Source of the DNA: Acidobacteriota bacterium
GTDB taxonomy: Bacteria; Acidobacteriota; Terriglobia; Acidiferrales; UBA7541
NCBI GenBank assembly: GCA_003131985.1
Contig: PKWH01000171.1
Span: 523-14,046 of the forward strand
Direction of reading: 5' to 3'
Length of the DNA: 13,524 bases
Of the stretch, positions 12,098-13,524 are shown piece by piece (position 1 is the first letter of the stretch; every line of letters begins with the position of its first letter). The notes beneath the pieces are model-generated. The model searched no databases and was not told the origin of the DNA. It was given only the letters and a program-made list of their open reading frames with translations. Position numbers and translations under genes: made by a program.

Positions 12098-13524
12098 ATG
12101 AAGAGGCGCAAGCTAGGAGATTCCCGCAAGAACGCACTCGGCATTTTGCTGGCGGTTTTGGGCATCGCGATTTTCGGCGCGGCGCTCGCGGGCTGCGGCT
12201 CGAATATGGGCGGGCCTACACCGGCGAAAACTACGCAGGTCGTCGTCTTGCTGACCAGCACAGCGAATGACCAGTTGTCCATATTTACTGCAGGAATAAC
12301 GAGCATCGCCCTCACCAACAGTGCCGGTGCGTCAACTACCCTTTTCACCGGCGCGAACCCGCAATTCGGCGCACCCGTAGAATGGATGCATCTGAACGGC
12401 GCTTCAGAACCTTTGCCCGCGGTCAGCCTTCCGCAAGGAACGTACACTTCGGCCACCGTCACGGTTACCAACTGCACTTTCGACAATGTGACCTTCGCCA
12501 ATCAGAGTCTCACCACCGCCGAGTTTAGTGGCGGGCCCTGCAGTCAAGGCACGGCGAGCACCACCGTCAACCTCCCCAACCCAATCGCGGTGACTGGTTC
12601 TGTGATGGGTCTATCATTGAACCTGCAAGTGCCGCAGTCTTATACGCTAGACGGATCGGACGCTACGATAACTCCGGTATTCAATCTCACTCCGGTTTCA
12701 ATCGCGGCCCTGCCCACTGATGAAACGAACGGCAAAGTAATTGGAGTCGCCGGGAAGGTGATGTCCCTCAACATGAACGGGACCAGCTTCACGGCGGAGA
12801 CACCGGACGGAGTCTCGTTGACGCTCAGTACCAATACAAGCACAACCTTTCAAGGAATTGCGGCCTTCTCCTCGCTCTCGGCAAACCTGCTCGTCAATTT
12901 TGACGCCGCAATTCAGTCCGACGGCTCGTTGCTCGCAACTCGCGTGGAAGTGGACGATGCTACGGCAACGCTGGAGGCGATTGGTCCATTCATCGTTCCC
13001 GTAGGTTCCCCTGGAGGGTTCTTGATGGATCTGCTTGAATTCAACGGCTGCGCGGGTAGTAGCAATACGTTTTGCGGTACTGAAAACCTCGCGGCCTTTC
13101 AATCCAACGGCAATACGGTGTTCAACGTTTCCCAACAGTTTTCCAATGTAGCGACGCTTCCCTTCCCTGCGAGCTTCAGCAGCGCTAACTTTCTTCAGGG
13201 ACAGAATGTATCCGCGTTAACGTCGTCGGACTCGTCGGTTAACCCACCCCCGACCAACCCCATCGCGAGCACGATTACGCTCAGGCCGCAAACCGTCAAC
13301 GGGACCGTCACGGCTATTTCGAACGAAGGCGGCTTCACCGTCTATACCGTCACGCTCGCATTTTATAATTTGTTCCCTGTTCTCCAACAGGACGCAGCGA
13401 GCGATCCAGCGCTTCCGCAGCTCACGGCCCCAACCATCATCGTCGTTTACGCGGACACCAGCGCACTATTCTTGAATTCCGGCGGCATGGTCAACGTAGG
13501 CAGCCTCCTGCGCTTCAAAGGTCT
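12098..13524 (+). CDS. DUF4382/DUF5666-type lipoprotein, copy 2 (3'-partial)
   Basis: An open frame runs from the ATG at 12098 (RBS TGGAGG) to the window edge without a stop, 475 codons. The signal peptide ends in 'FGAALAGCG' with the lipobox Cys at 33, as in copy 1. The same order of segments follows: 'TQVVVLLTSTANDQLS', 'EWMHLNGASEPLPAV', 'GSVMGLSLNLQVPQS', 'FNLTPVSIAALPTDETNGKV', 'FDAAIQSDGSLLATRVEVD', 'GTVTAISNEGGFTVYTVTLA', ending 'GSLLRFKGL'. Copy 1 has 21 more residues after the equivalent point, so only about 20 codons are missing. The N-terminal third is closest between copies; loops near residues 130-160 and 300-350 differ and contain extra Cys here ('NGCAGSSNTFCG'). Exported lipoprotein, function unknown. 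Confidence 0.88.
   Translation, partial: MKRRKLGDSRKNALGILLAVLGIAIFGAALAGCGSNMGGPTPAKTTQVVVLLTSTANDQLSIFTAGITSIALTNSAGASTTLFTGANPQFGAPVEWMHLNGASEPLPAVSLPQGTYTSATVTVTNCTFDNVTFANQSLTTAEFSGGPCSQGTASTTVNLPNPIAVTGSVMGLSLNLQVPQSYTLDGSDATITPVFNLTPVSIAALPTDETNGKVIGVAGKVMSLNMNGTSFTAETPDGVSLTLSTNTSTTFQGIAAFSSLSANLLVNFDAAIQSDGSLLATRVEVDDATATLEAIGPFIVPVGSPGGFLMDLLEFNGCAGSSNTFCGTENLAAFQSNGNTVFNVSQQFSNVATLPFPASFSSANFLQGQNVSALTSSDSSVNPPPTNPIASTITLRPQTVNGTVTAISNEGGFTVYTVTLAFYNLFPVLQQDAASDPALPQLTAPTIIVVYADTSALFLNSGGMVNVGSLLRFKG

Larger units (their letters stand above)
10292..13524 (+). repeat. Tandem duplication of a lipoprotein gene with its 5' region (unit ~1657 bp)
   Basis: Marker CCGGAATCA occurs at 10292 and again at 11949. 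It is followed in each case by AATTACTT, the leader block GTTGAAG…CCCCTAG, the RBS TGGAGG, and a paralogous lipoprotein gene whose lipobox Cys is residue 33 in both. The offset from unit 1 to unit 2 is about 1657 bp at the start; both genes keep the same domain order. Copy 2 is cut by the window edge. Confidence 0.8.

Overview
The window looks chromosomal and acidobacterial (Acidobacteriota, probably Terriglobia/Koribacter-like). This is inferred from family content, not from a marker gene. It carries a 'KVNVPFAFTVG…LPAGEY'-type secreted protein, a CadC/OmpR-type winged-helix regulator, a 'GTWKMNAEKSK' secreted protein, a DUF6629 membrane protein, a PilZ-like/TonB fusion and DUF4382/DUF5666-type lipoproteins. 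GC content is moderately high. I see no rRNA, tRNA, IS element or CRISPR array.

Layout. Positions 1-860 hold two minus-strand genes: a short, possibly truncated stress-protein-like gene and a secreted protein, with a strong intercistronic hairpin between them. A winged-helix regulator (1069-1758, +) is transcribed divergently from the secreted protein; the shared intergenic region has three 11-bp-phased direct repeats that look like an operator. Positions 1919-3913 hold four minus-strand genes: a secreted protein, a DUF6629 membrane protein, a 50-residue secreted peptide, and a DUF1801 protein overlapping the peptide gene by ATGA.

The centre of interest is 4256-7744 (+). Three tandem paralogous genes encode very lysine-rich proteins made of [D/E]-x-K triplets with a shared C-terminal 'GG-I-LARRVANLEAI' segment. 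They are followed, with an 11-nt overlap and then a 15-nt gap, by a degenerate ATP-grasp-like protein and an intact RimK/MvdD-type ATP-grasp ligase. This has the logic of a ribosomally made, ATP-grasp-modified peptide system (graspetide-like or side-chain ligation), with unusual substrates and a paired pseudo-ligase. Function is inferred.

Downstream, a KANL3/dienelactone-hydrolase-like alpha/beta hydrolase (minus) converges on the ligase gene, sharing its TTAA. A 557-residue PilZ-like/TM/TonB C-terminal protein (+) is divergent from the hydrolase. The window ends with a 1.66-kb tandem duplication of a DUF4382/DUF5666-type lipoprotein gene, including its 5' leader; the second copy runs off the window edge about 20 codons before its expected stop.
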